Source: JBJMHZ01 sp045807125 (GTDB lineage Bacteria > Actinomycetota > Actinomycetes > JAWWOL01). Taken from it: a DNA stretch of 64,000 nucleotides. The stretch spans positions 62,001 through 126,000 of the forward strand of contig JBJMHZ010000049.1 in the NCBI GenBank assembly GCA_045807125.1, in the 5' to 3' direction. A program made the position numbers and the translations under genes. Positions 17,097 to 25,697 of the stretch are shown here, piece after piece; position 1 is the stretch's first letter; each line of letters starts with the position of its first letter. The notes below the pieces were generated by a model that ran no database searches, was not told the origin of the DNA, and worked only from the letters and a program-made list of their open reading frames with translations.

Positions 17097-18320
17097 TCAA
17101 CTCGCGTGCACCTGGATCGTGCGTCCCACGTCGTCGAGCATGCCGCGCAGCACGTCGTAGTCGGGGTGACGCATCCGCACGTACGCGTTGGCCATGTAGC
17201 CGGCGGCCACCGGCTGCGTCGGAGTGCCCGGCGAGGGAAGCTGCGCGTCGATCACCCACTGGCCGTGCCTGGCCTGCATCTCGTCCACGCCCGAGTAGCC
17301 GGAGATCGTGCCGTCCCGCTCAGGGCGCAGCGCGATGATGCCGGCCGCGTACTGCCGCGACGGCTTGCCCCAGATCTGCCCGTGGACGATCGAGTCGGCC
17401 CACTGCCGGTAGATGTCGAGGTCGTTGCCGGCCGAGTAGAGGTCCCACGCCCCGACGCCGGGCGGGCGGCAGCCGATCTCGCTGAACCGCAGTCCCTTCG
17501 GCCCGAAGAACCACTCCATGTGCGTCGCGCTGGTGCCGATGCCGAGCGCCTCGTTGACGCGGACGCCGAGCTCGCGCAGCTGCTGGTAGTCCTCCACCGA
17601 GTCGACCCGGTTGGTCGCGATGAACTGGGGCGAGATCCAGCGGGTGCGCATCGCCTCGAGCACGTTCGGGAAGTAGTGCGAGACGAAGTCGAGCGCCGGG
17701 TGCCCGTCGACGGACAGCGTGTCGTAGAAGCCCTCGTGCCCCTCGACGAACTCCTCCACCGCGATGGAGTCGACCTGCTGCGCCCCGAACATCGCGAGCG
17801 CCGCGTCGAGCTCGGCGTCGCTGCTCGCCTTGGTGGTGTCGAGCGCACCGGCCCCCGAGCGCGGCTTGAGGATCAGCGGGTAGCCGACGGCCCGCGCGAA
17901 GTCGCGGACCTGGTCGGCGGTGGACGCTCCCGTCGACGCCGCCGTCGGGACGCCGACCGCGCGCAGCGCCTCCTTCATCGACGGCTTGTCACGGCACAGC
18001 CACGCCGTGCGCACCGACGTGCCTGGGATCGTGCACGCCTCCCGGACCTGCGCGGCCGCCATGGTGTGCGCCTCGATCGTCGCCTCGAGCCGGTCGACCC
18101 ACATCTTGTCCTGGATCCACCTGACCGCGTCGATCATGACGCCGACGTCGATGACGCTCGGTACGACGTGGTAGTGCGCCAGCCAGGACCTCAGCTCGTC
18201 GTCCAGCCAGTCGGCTGGGCGCTCCCCGATGCCGATGACGGTGGCGCCGACCTCGGCGAGGGCTCGCACGAAGTGGCGCTGCATCGGCGGGAAGAACGGC
18301 TCGACGAGGACGACGTTCAT
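17097..18320 (-). CDS. ATP-grasp ligase, paralogue 1
   Basis: A 407-residue ATP-grasp protein. An N-terminal Rossmann-like pre-ATP-grasp domain (MNVVLVEPFFPPMQRHFVRA) is followed by an ATP-binding segment with a lysine in GYPLILKPRSGAGALD and the motif THMEWFFG. The metal-binding region is SEIGCRPPG. Such enzymes join a carboxylate to an amine or thiol through an acyl phosphate. Two paralogues, at 18378 and 19627, share the DK-xx-MK motif and the HMEW and RPPG motifs. It heads a minus-strand operon with the S51-like and esterase genes. The ATG is preceded by TAGCAT with a 6-nt gap, so translation is probably leaderless. Confidence 0.85.
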   Translation of the reverse strand: MNVVLVEPFFPPMQRHFVRALAEVGATVIGIGERPADWLDDELRSWLAHYHVVPSVIDVGVMIDAVRWIQDKMWVDRLEATIEAHTMAAAQVREACTIPGTSVRTAWLCRDKPSMKEALRAVGVPTAASTGASTADQVRDFARAVGYPLILKPRSGAGALDTTKASSDAELDAALAMFGAQQVDSIAVEEFVEGHEGFYDTLSVDGHPALDFVSHYFPNVLEAMRTRWISPQFIATNRVDSVEDYQQLRELGVRVNEALGIGTSATHMEWFFGPKGLRFSEIGCRPPGVGAWDLYSAGNDLDIYRQWADSIVHGQIWGKPSRQYAAGIIALRPERDGTISGYSGVDEMQARHGQWVIDAQLPSPGTPTQPVAAGYMANAYVRMRHPDYDVLRGMLDDVGRTIQVHAS

Positions 18321-18326
18321 GCGGCG

Positions 18327-18332
18327 ATGCTA
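18327..18332 (-). promoter_or_regulatory. Candidate -10 box for leaderless transcription of the 18320 gene
   Basis: On the minus strand TAGCAT lies 6 nt before the ATG at 18320, matching TANNNT with transcription starting at or next to the start codon. There is no Shine-Dalgarno sequence in the gap. Confidence 0.5.
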
Positions 18333-18364
18333 TTCCCCGCTGTTCCCCGGCCACCTGCCGCGGG

Positions 18365-18370
18365 TAACGT
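18365..18370 (+). promoter_or_regulatory. Candidate -10 box for leaderless transcription of the 18378 gene
   Basis: TAACGT lies 7 nt before the ATG at 18378. The 57-bp gap between the two divergent ATP-grasp genes therefore holds two leaderless-type promoters back to back, which may allow shared control. Confidence 0.5.
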
Positions 18371-18377
18371 CCGTCAC

Positions 18378-19604
18378 ATGGTCGTGGCTGCCTTCGTTGC
18401 GCCGTACCTGCTCGAGGCCACCGCGCGGTTCGTCTCGTCCGCCGCGGAGCTGCCCGGCGTCCGGCTCGGGCTCGTCACCTGCGAGCCGGTGGACAAGATC
18501 CACCCGGACGTGCGGAGCCGGCTGGCCGGGCACTGGCAGGTGGACGACGCGCTCGACCCGCGCCAGATCGCCTCGGCGGTCGCGGGCCTGTCGAACCAGC
18601 TGGGCCGGATCGACCGCCTCGTCGGCGCCCTGGAGCAGCTCCAGGTGCCGCTCGCGCAGGTCAGGGAGGTCCTCGGCATCGAGGGCATGGACCTCCGTAC
18701 GGCCACGAACGTCCGCGACAAGTCCCGGATGAAGGAGACGCTGCAGGCGGCCGGCGTGCCGTGCGCGCGGCACGCGCTGGTCCGCGGCGCCGGCGAGGCG
18801 ATCGCGTTCGCCGAGCAGGTCGGCTTCCCGCTGGTGGCCAAGCCCCCGGCAGGGGCAGGGGCCCAGTCGACGTTCCGCCTCGACGACGGCGACATGCTGA
18901 AGGGCTGGCTGGCCGCCGTCCCGCTGTCCGGCAACGCACCTGCCCTGCTGGAGGAGTTCCTGACCGGCGAGGAGCACACGTTCGACAGCGTCACCATCGG
19001 GGGCACGACCGTCTGGTCCTCCATCTCCGACTACTTCCCGCCGCCGCTGGAAGTGCTGCGCAACCCCTGGATCCAGTGGGTCGTGCTGCTGCCCCGCGAC
19101 ATCACGACCCATGAGTACGCCGGCATCCACGAATGGGGGCCGGTGGCGCTGAAAGCGCTGGGCGTCAAGGACGCGCTCACCCACATGGAGTGGTTCCGGC
19201 GCCCCGACGGCTCGGTCGCCGTCTCGGAGGTCGCGGCCCGGCCGCCGGGCGCGCAGCTCACCTCGATGCACGGGTACGCCCACGACATCGACCTCTACCA
19301 GGCGTGGGCCGAGCTGGTCGTCCTCGGCCGGTTCGACCCGCCGGAGCGCCGGTACGCGGCCGGCACTGCCTACCTGCGCGGCATGGGGCGCGGACGGGTC
19401 CGCGCGGTGCACGGCATCGAGGCGGTGCAGCAGCAGATCGGGCACCTCGTCGTCGAGGCGCGGCTGCCGCAGCAGGGCCAGCCCGCGGGCGGCGACTACC
19501 TCGGCGAGGGCTACGTCATGGTGCGCGACCCCGACACCGCGGTGGTGCGCGACGCGCTGCACCGGATCGTCGACGGGATCCGCATCGAGATGGCCGAGGC
19601 GTGA
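18378..19604 (+). CDS. ATP-grasp ligase, paralogue 2
   Basis: A 408-residue ATP-grasp protein, a relative of the proteins at 17097 and 19627. The visible motifs are the lysine segment GFPLVAKPPAGAGAQST, EEFLTGEEHTFDS, THMEWFRRPDG and SEVAARPPG. In the three paralogues the usual E-x-N metal site reads E-[IV]-[GA]-x-R-P-P-G. The ATG at 18378 is chosen because the protein-like sequence begins there and a TAACGT box is 7 nt upstream; the frame is open much further upstream, but that lies antisense to the divergent gene. It is divergent from paralogue 1 and is followed 22 bases later by paralogue 3, probably in one transcript. The acyl and amine substrates are unknown. Confidence 0.85.
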   Translation: MVVAAFVAPYLLEATARFVSSAAELPGVRLGLVTCEPVDKIHPDVRSRLAGHWQVDDALDPRQIASAVAGLSNQLGRIDRLVGALEQLQVPLAQVREVLGIEGMDLRTATNVRDKSRMKETLQAAGVPCARHALVRGAGEAIAFAEQVGFPLVAKPPAGAGAQSTFRLDDGDMLKGWLAAVPLSGNAPALLEEFLTGEEHTFDSVTIGGTTVWSSISDYFPPPLEVLRNPWIQWVVLLPRDITTHEYAGIHEWGPVALKALGVKDALTHMEWFRRPDGSVAVSEVAARPPGAQLTSMHGYAHDIDLYQAWAELVVLGRFDPPERRYAAGTAYLRGMGRGRVRAVHGIEAVQQQIGHLVVEARLPQQGQPAGGDYLGEGYVMVRDPDTAVVRDALHRIVDGIRIEMAEA

Positions 19605-19626
19605 CGGGAGGAGGACGAGAGGCACC

Positions 19627-20838
19627 GTGAACGTCGTCATGATCTCGCCCGGCTACCCGGCCGAGATGGCGTACTTCACCAGGGCGCTCGCCGCGGTGGG
19701 CGCGCAGGTCATCGGGGTCGGCGACCAGTCGCCGCACGCGCTGCCGGAGACGGCCCGCCACGTGCTCGCCCACTACGAGCACGTCAACCTCGCAGACGAG
19801 GCCAGCGTGCTACGGGCGCTGCGCGGGCTCGCGCGGCACGCGTCGATCGACCAGGTCGAGTGCCTCTGGGAGCCGTACATGATCCTGGCGGCGCGCATCC
19901 GCGAGGAGCTCGGCCTGCCCGGCATGACGGTCGAGGAGACGCTGCCCTTCCGGGACAAGGAGCGCATGAAGCGGGTGCTCGACGCGGCCGGCATCCGGAC
20001 GCCGTGGCACGTCAGCGCCCGCACCGTCGCCGAGGCGTGGGAGGCGGCCGAGCGGATCGGCTACCCGCTCATCGTCAAGCCGATCGCGGGAGCCGGCTCG
20101 GCCGACACCTACCGGGTCGACTCGGTCGAGGAGCTCGCCGACGTCATGCCCATGCTGCGGCACGTGCCGGAGGTGAGCGTCGAGGAGTTCGTCGACGGCG
20201 AGGAGCTCACCTTCGACACCATCTGCGCGGACGGGCAGATCCTCTTCGAGCACGTGCTCTGGTACCGGCCGCGCCCGCTCCAGATGCGCCTGCACGAATG
20301 GGTGAGCCCGGTGGCGATCTCGCTGCGCGACCTCTCCGTTCCGTACGTGACGGGCGGCCGGGAGATGGGCGCCGCGGTGCTGAAGGCGCTCGGCTTCCGC
20401 TCCGGCTTCACGCACATGGAGTGGTATCGCAAGCACGACGGCGAGGTGGTCTTCGGCGAGATCGGCGCGCGGCCGCCCGGCGCCCGCGTCGTCGACCTGA
20501 TGAACTTCGCGACCGACGGCGACACGTACGCCGGCTGGGCGGAGGCGGTCGTCCACGGCCGCATGGCGCCGCTCGAGCTGGCCTACAACGCCGGCAGCAT
20601 CGCCAAGCGGGCCCGCGGCGCCGGCCGCATCACCCATGCCGAGGGGCTCGACGCGCTCCTGTCGAGGTACGGCGAGCACGTCGTTCTCGTCGACCTGCTG
20701 CCGATCGGGGCGCCTCGCAAGGACTGGCGCTCGACGGTGACCGGCGACGGCATCGTCTTCGTCCGCCACCCCGAGCTCGAGCCGGTCATCGAGATGACCG
20801 AGGCGTTCGCCAGCGACTTCCAGCTGCACGCCGGCTGA
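19627..20838 (+). CDS. ATP-grasp ligase, paralogue 3
   Basis: A 403-residue ATP-grasp protein with a GTG start at 19627 and a GGGAGGAGG-type ribosome binding site. The N-terminus MNVVMISPGYPAEMAYFTRA parallels that of paralogue 1. Motifs are FRDKERMKRVLDAAGI, GYPLIVKPIAGAGSADT (ATP-binding lysine), EEFVDGEELTFDT, THMEWYRKHDG and GEIGARPPG. It probably forms an operon with paralogue 2 upstream, and is convergent with the esterase that ends at 20890. Three sequential ligases of one family would fit stepwise addition of building blocks, which is inference. Confidence 0.85.
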   Translation: MNVVMISPGYPAEMAYFTRALAAVGAQVIGVGDQSPHALPETARHVLAHYEHVNLADEASVLRALRGLARHASIDQVECLWEPYMILAARIREELGLPGMTVEETLPFRDKERMKRVLDAAGIRTPWHVSARTVAEAWEAAERIGYPLIVKPIAGAGSADTYRVDSVEELADVMPMLRHVPEVSVEEFVDGEELTFDTICADGQILFEHVLWYRPRPLQMRLHEWVSPVAISLRDLSVPYVTGGREMGAAVLKALGFRSGFTHMEWYRKHDGEVVFGEIGARPPGARVVDLMNFATDGDTYAGWAEAVVHGRMAPLELAYNAGSIAKRARGAGRITHAEGLDALLSRYGEHVVLVDLLPIGAPRKDWRSTVTGDGIVFVRHPELEPVIEMTEAFASDFQLHAG

Positions 20839-20870
20839 CCGGCCGGTGCGGCTTCCCGGCAGGCAGCGGT

Positions 20871-20910
20871 CAGCAGGGCCCGTCGAGGCTCAGCAGAGCT
20901 CGTCGAGGTA
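20871..20910. repeat. 20-bp imperfect tandem duplication at a gene end
   Basis: Two adjacent 20-bp units (20871-20890 and 20891-20910) match at 17 of 20 positions. The second encodes the last residues of the esterase gene on the minus strand; the first lies just beyond its stop codon. Confidence 0.7.
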
Positions 20911-21615
20911 CTGCGGGAGCATCCGGCGCCAGGTCGGCCAGTCGTGCTCCCACTCCGGGCCCCATGGGTCGACCCGGTTGGGGATGCCCTTGCGCCCGAG
21001 CGCGTCGCCCGCGGCCCAGGACTCCCCGATGTCCTCCCAGGCGCCCTGACCGGCCGCGAGGACGGCGAAGCGCTGCCGCAGCAGGTCGAGCTGGTCGCCG
21101 TCCAGCCCGGGCAGGAAGTCGAGCGGGGAGGAGAAGTAGAGGTCGAGGGAGAACGCGTTGTCGTAGAAGCGCCTGATCCGGTACGAGCCGCTCATGCCGA
21201 CGGCCGCGCGGAACGCGCCGGGGTAACGGCAGAGCACGGCGAGGGCGTTGAAGGCGCCGATGGAGGCGCCGGCGGCGATGATCGGCTCCTCGTGGCCGCC
21301 GAGGTCGGCACGCACCGCAGGGACCACCTCCTCGGCCACGCACTCGTGGAACCGGTTGAGCAGCCACATCCGGTACTCGGCCGGCCCGGCCTTCGCCACC
21401 ATCGCGCGGCCGGCGACGCTGTCGCACGAGTAGAGCTTGACCCGGCCGGCCTCGATGAGCGGCCAGCAGGCGCTGACGAGGCCGTTGCGCTCGACCTCCT
21501 CCGCGTCGCCGCCGGCCGTCGGGAAGACGAGGACGGGGGTGCCGTAGTGCCCCCACCTGGCCAGGCCGATGTCCTGCTGCATGCGCTGGGAGTACCAGCG
21601 CTCGGTCGCCTTCAC
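20890..21615 (-). CDS. Esterase-family alpha/beta hydrolase
   Basis: A 241-residue single-domain esterase D type hydrolase. The nucleophile elbow is AAGASIGAFNAL (the serine of GASIG), after an oxyanion-type segment FPTAGGDAEE near the N-terminus. No signal peptide, so probably cytoplasmic. The start is GTG at 21615 with AAGGGA-type sequence upstream. It is convergent with the ATP-grasp gene at 19627 and divergent from the GCS2-like gene at 21786, with 170 bp between them. It may act on the same metabolite as the esterase at 14991, but the two share only the general fold. Confidence 0.75.
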   Translation of the reverse strand: MKATERWYSQRMQQDIGLARWGHYGTPVLVFPTAGGDAEEVERNGLVSACWPLIEAGRVKLYSCDSVAGRAMVAKAGPAEYRMWLLNRFHECVAEEVVPAVRADLGGHEEPIIAAGASIGAFNALAVLCRYPGAFRAAVGMSGSYRIRRFYDNAFSLDLYFSSPLDFLPGLDGDQLDLLRQRFAVLAAGQGAWEDIGESWAAGDALGRKGIPNRVDPWGPEWEHDWPTWRRMLPQYLDELC

Positions 21616-21785
21616 GTCCGTCCCTTGCCCTCCCTTCGCCTCTCGCCCGCCGGCGGGCCGCCGCTCCCGGTCCCGAGCGGAGCGTACCCGTACCGCCTGG
21701 CGGGCGCCGCCCTTGATCCCGCTCCTGACGGGTACCCCGTTCTGTGGAACCCTGGCAGTGAGCTGGCCCCAAGGAAGGAGCCATC

Positions 21786-23267
21786 GTGGGCGAGAAAGTC
21801 GCGGCGCGTGCCTTCTCGCGCGAGGACCGCCAGCGCTACCGCGAGAAGCTCCGGCGCTGCCTCGACGTCTTCGGCCGCATGCTGAGCGAGTCGCGGTTCG
21901 ACTTCGAGCGGCCCATGACGGGGATCGAGATCGAGTTCAACCTGATCGACGCCGAGCACGATCCGGCCATGCGCAACGAGGAAGTGCTGACCGCGATCGC
22001 CAACGAGGACTTCCAGACCGAGCTCGGGCAGTTCAACATCGAGATCAACGTGCCGCCCACCTCGCTCGGCGGCCGGGCGGCGGAGGATCTCGAGGCCCAC
22101 CTGCGGGCGAGCCTGAACGACGCCGACGAGCGCGCGCGGGCGATCGGGGCGCACATCGTGATGATCGGCGTGCTGCCGACGCTCATGCCCGAGCACCTGA
22201 CCGAGGCGTCGATCAGCGCCAACCCGCGCTACGCGCTCATCAACGAGCAGATCTTCGCCGCCCGCGGCGAGGACCTGCACATCGCGATCGACGGCCCGGA
22301 GCGGCTGGCGATGTACGCCGACACGATCGCGCCTGAGGCGGCGTGCACGAGCGTGCAGTTCCACCTCCAGGTGAGCCCGCAGGACTTCGCTTTCAACTGG
22401 AACGCCGCGCAGTGCATCGCCGGCGTGCAGGTGGCGCTCGGCGCCAACTCGCCGTTCCTGTTCGGCAAGGAGCTCTGGCGCGAGACCCGCATCGCCCTGT
22501 TCGAGCAGGCGACCGACACCCGTCCCCAGGAGCTCAAGGCGCAGGGCGTCCGGCCGCGGGTGTGGTTCGGCGAGCGCTGGATCACCTCGGTTTTCGACCA
22601 CTTCGAGGAGAACGTCAAGTACTTCCCCGCGCTGCTCCCGGTGTGCGAGGACGAGGATCCCGTCGCGGTGCTCGCGCGCGGCGACACGCCTCGGCTGGCC
22701 GAGCTGCGGATGCACAACGGGACCATCTACCGCTGGAACCGGCCCGTGTACGACACCCACAGGGGCAAGCCGCACCTACGGGTCGAGAACCGCGTGCTGC
22801 CCGCCGGGCCCACGATGGTCGACGTCATGGCCAACGGCGCCTTCTACTACGGGCTGCTGCGCGTGCTCGCGGCGCAGGACCGGCCGGTCTGGTCGCAGAT
22901 GTCCTTCCAGGCCGCGGAGGACAACTTCAACGAGGGCGCCCGGCACGGCATTCACGCCCAGCTGTACTGGCCGGGCCTCGGCACCGTCCCGGCCACCGAG
23001 CTCGTCCTGCGCCGCCTCCTGCCGCTCGCGCACCAGGGCCTCGACGAGCTGGGCGTCGACGCCGCCATCAAGGACCGGCTGCTCGGCATCATCGAGCGGC
23101 GCTGCATCACCCACCGCAACGGCGCGGAGTGGCAGGCAGAGGCCTTTCACCGCATCGACGACGAGAAGCAGCCGCTCGACCGCAGGGACTCGCTGCGCGA
23201 GATGCTTCGCCGCTACGTCGAGCTCATGCACAGCAACGAGCCGGTCGACAGCTGGCCGGCGCCCTGA
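21786..23267 (+). CDS. GCS2-type glutamate-cysteine ligase-like carboxylate-amine ligase
   Basis: A 493-residue member of the GCS2/COOH-NH2 ligase group. The glutamine-synthetase-like core shows GIEIEFNLID (about 47-56) and TELGQFNIEINVPP (about 78-91), with acidic residues that would bind metal and ATP. Members make gamma-glutamyl or similar amide bonds. Mycothiol, not glutathione, is the expected thiol here, so a role in a secondary metabolite is more likely than glutathione synthesis; that is inference. The GTG at 21786 has a strong AAGGAAGGAG site. It ends 3 bases before the convergent ATP-grasp gene. Confidence 0.8.
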   Translation: MGEKVAARAFSREDRQRYREKLRRCLDVFGRMLSESRFDFERPMTGIEIEFNLIDAEHDPAMRNEEVLTAIANEDFQTELGQFNIEINVPPTSLGGRAAEDLEAHLRASLNDADERARAIGAHIVMIGVLPTLMPEHLTEASISANPRYALINEQIFAARGEDLHIAIDGPERLAMYADTIAPEAACTSVQFHLQVSPQDFAFNWNAAQCIAGVQVALGANSPFLFGKELWRETRIALFEQATDTRPQELKAQGVRPRVWFGERWITSVFDHFEENVKYFPALLPVCEDEDPVAVLARGDTPRLAELRMHNGTIYRWNRPVYDTHRGKPHLRVENRVLPAGPTMVDVMANGAFYYGLLRVLAAQDRPVWSQMSFQAAEDNFNEGARHGIHAQLYWPGLGTVPATELVLRRLLPLAHQGLDELGVDAAIKDRLLGIIERRCITHRNGAEWQAEAFHRIDDEKQPLDRRDSLREMLRRYVELMHSNEPVDSWPAP

Positions 23268-23270
23268 CCG

Positions 23271-24524
23271 CTAGGCGCTCGTCAGCCGCGCCTCCTCGTC
23301 GGTGGCCCATGCGCCGAGCAGCCCTCGGTAGTGGGCGATGAAGTGATCGTGCTCGTGCGACGGGAAGGTCGACCGCACGGTGCCGACGAGCAGCCGGTCG
23401 AAGTCGGGGCCGCGCACCCAGTCGAGCACCAGCTCGTCGAGATCGCCGAGCCGGCTCGCGCAGAAGTCGGCGTAGCGCTCCACCTCGAAGTAGTCGTCGG
23501 CGAGCGCGCGATAGGCGCTGAGCTTCTCGTCGTAGCCGAGATCCGTGCGGTCGGCGATGTCGAAGAAGCGGCGGGTCTCCAGGTCGTAGCGCGGCCGGCG
23601 CCCCGTCACCGTGCAGTAGACCGCCCACTTGACGAGGGCCTTCATCGCCCACGGGAAGTAGTAGTGCAGGCTGGTGAGCGCGACGTCGGGGCAGGCGTTG
23701 GCGTAGTCGATCGGATAGAGCGTGCCGTCCTTGACGAGCGTCTCGCAGGAGTTGAACTCCCACCTGAAGAAGGCGTTGACCAGCCGGCCGATGGTGACCG
23801 CCTCGTCGCCGGTCGAGGCGTCGAGGAAGTGGTGGGCGACCGAGTACCGCGCGTGCATCGGCTGGTCGGGGTCGAACTTCATCACCATCGTCTCCGCGCC
23901 GATGGACAGGCTGCGCGCGAAGACGTCGTACCCGGCGACCGCTTTCTGCAGGTGCATGAGGCGCTGCCCCGACTCGTCGTACGCGCGGTGCAGCTCCTCG
24001 CGGTTGCGGATCTGGCTGACGCCGACCCAGGCGCCGCCGTCGTACGGCTTCATGAAGAGCGGGTAGCCCATCGACTCGGCGATGGCGTCGAGGTCGAACG
24101 GCTGGTTGTACTTCGACGCGGTGTAGGCGTACTTGGCGTGGTCGGGCGGGTTCTTGTACGGGATCAGCACGGTGTCGGGCACGTTGAGGCCGAGGCGCAT
24201 CATCGCGCAGTACGCGGCGTGCTTCTCCATGCTCTGGAAGGTGAAGGGGCTGTTGAACAGGTAGGCGTCGTGCGTCAGCGCGACCTTCTTCAGCCACTCG
24301 CGCGGGTGGTAGTACCAGTAGGCGAGGCGGTCGATGACCAGCTCGTGGCGCGGCTTGCTGCGCAGGTCGAACGGCTCGATGGTGACGCGCTCGACGTCGT
24401 AGTGGTGGGCGTCGCCCTGCCCGTCGACCACGCTGCCGAGCCGCCGGACGATCGACTCGAAGGCGGTGGGCCAGTCCTCCTCGGTCCCGAGGAGCAGCCC
24501 GATGAGGTGACGGTGGTCTGCCAC
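23271..24524 (-). CDS. RimK-like ATP-grasp ligase, divergent from the other three
   Basis: A 417-residue ATP-grasp protein that is not a close relative of the three upstream copies. It begins with GTG at 24524. Visible motifs are MGYPLFMKPYDGGAWVGVSQ (ATP-binding lysine), QKAVAGYDVFARSLSIGAE, and the metal-site region FRWEFNSCETLVKDG followed by YPIDYANACPD, which keeps E-x-N. The length and motifs fit a peptide or amino-acid ligase of the RimK/DdlB superfamily. It is convergent with the GCS2-like gene and closes the ligase cluster. Confidence 0.8.
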   Translation of the reverse strand: MADHRHLIGLLLGTEEDWPTAFESIVRRLGSVVDGQGDAHHYDVERVTIEPFDLRSKPRHELVIDRLAYWYYHPREWLKKVALTHDAYLFNSPFTFQSMEKHAAYCAMMRLGLNVPDTVLIPYKNPPDHAKYAYTASKYNQPFDLDAIAESMGYPLFMKPYDGGAWVGVSQIRNREELHRAYDESGQRLMHLQKAVAGYDVFARSLSIGAETMVMKFDPDQPMHARYSVAHHFLDASTGDEAVTIGRLVNAFFRWEFNSCETLVKDGTLYPIDYANACPDVALTSLHYYFPWAMKALVKWAVYCTVTGRRPRYDLETRRFFDIADRTDLGYDEKLSAYRALADDYFEVERYADFCASRLGDLDELVLDWVRGPDFDRLLVGTVRSTFPSHEHDHFIAHYRGLLGAWATDEEARLTSA

Positions 24525-24612
24525 GGGCGCTCCCTCAGCGAGGTCGTGGAACGTCGCGGTCGGATCGTAGTTCGCCCGGCGAGCCGGGGGCCAGCCGGGT
24601 GCCGGCGGGGTG

Positions 24613-25557
24613 TCAGCGACCCGGCCCGGGTGCCTGGCCGTCGCCGCGCTCGGCCTGCTCGGCGAGGAAGCGCTCCAGCTCCGCGCCGAGCTCCTCCGCG
24701 CTCGGCAGCGGGCCGGTGCCGCCGGCCAGCAGCCCGCCGCCCTCGCGGCCGCGCACGTAGGCGTCGTACTGCTGCTCCAGCGCGCGGACGACCGCGCCCA
24801 CCTCCTCCGAGCCGGCCACCTGCTCGTCGACCTCCTGCCGCATCCGCTCGGCGGCGGCCCGCAGCGCGTCGGCCGGGAGCAGCAGACCGGTGGCGCGGGA
24901 CACCGCGCCGAGGACGGTCTCGACCGCGGCCGGGTAGTCGTTGTCGGCGAGGTAGTGCGGGACGTGGACGGCGAAGCCGAGCGCGTCGTGCCCGGCCCGG
25001 CCCAGGTCGTGCTCGAGGAGGTTGGCGGCGCTGCCAGGCACCTGCACCCGCTGCAGCCACGGCTCGTGGCCGGCGATCAGCTCGCGGTCGGTGGCGTGAG
25101 CGGTGACGCCGACCGGCCGGGTGTGGGGGACCGCCATCGGGATCGAGCCCAGCCCGACGGTGAGCCGGACGCCGAGCCGCTCGACCAGGCCGCGCACGGC
25201 GGCGACGAACCGGTGCCACTGCAGGTCCGGCTCCAGGCCGGAGAGCAGCAGGAACTCGGTGCCGCCACCGTCGGTGAGCGCGTCGACCGACAGGCGTGGC
25301 TCCTGGTAGTGCTCCCAGTGGTCCTCGGCGAAGAGCATCGCCGGGCGGCGCGAGCGGTAGTCCAGCAGCTGATCGACGTCGAAGGTCGCCACCCGGCGGG
25401 CCGGCAGGGCGTCGAGCAGGTGCCGCGCCGCCAGCCGGGTCACGCTCCCGGCGTCGACGAAGCCGGAGAGCGAGACGACGAGCGCCGGTCCGGAGCCGGC
25501 GGCCGGCTCGCCCACCGGCTCGTCCACCAGCTCGTAGAGCCCCCGCGGATCGAGCAC
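24613..25557 (-). CDS. PAC2 family protein
   Basis: A 314-residue PAC2-type protein; the family name comes from eukaryotic proteasome-assembly chaperones, and the role of actinobacterial members is unsettled. Family-like segments are VVSLSGFVDAGS near the N-terminus, VGLGSIPMAVPHTRP and GFAVHVPHYLADNDYP. A charged C-terminal tail from about 240 is probably helical. I start it at GTG 25557 because GGAGGAGG lies just upstream; the longer open frame runs into the XRE gene and is Gly/Ser-rich low-complexity sequence. The XRE regulator gene lies 140 bp upstream on the same strand. Confidence 0.85.
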   Translation of the reverse strand: MLDPRGLYELVDEPVGEPAAGSGPALVVSLSGFVDAGSVTRLAARHLLDALPARRVATFDVDQLLDYRSRRPAMLFAEDHWEHYQEPRLSVDALTDGGGTEFLLLSGLEPDLQWHRFVAAVRGLVERLGVRLTVGLGSIPMAVPHTRPVGVTAHATDRELIAGHEPWLQRVQVPGSAANLLEHDLGRAGHDALGFAVHVPHYLADNDYPAAVETVLGAVSRATGLLLPADALRAAAERMRQEVDEQVAGSEEVGAVVRALEQQYDAYVRGREGGGLLAGGTGPLPSAEELGAELERFLAEQAERGDGQAPGPGR

Positions 25558-25697
25558 CCTCGCCTCCTCCGTTGCCTCGTCTGCCGCCTGCCTGCTTGCT
25601 CGGCCGCCAGCTTGGCCGCCTGCCTGCTCGCTGCCGGATGGAACGCCGCCCGCACCGGCTCCATGCCCCAGCTTCCGCCCGTCGACGAAAAGCGGCG

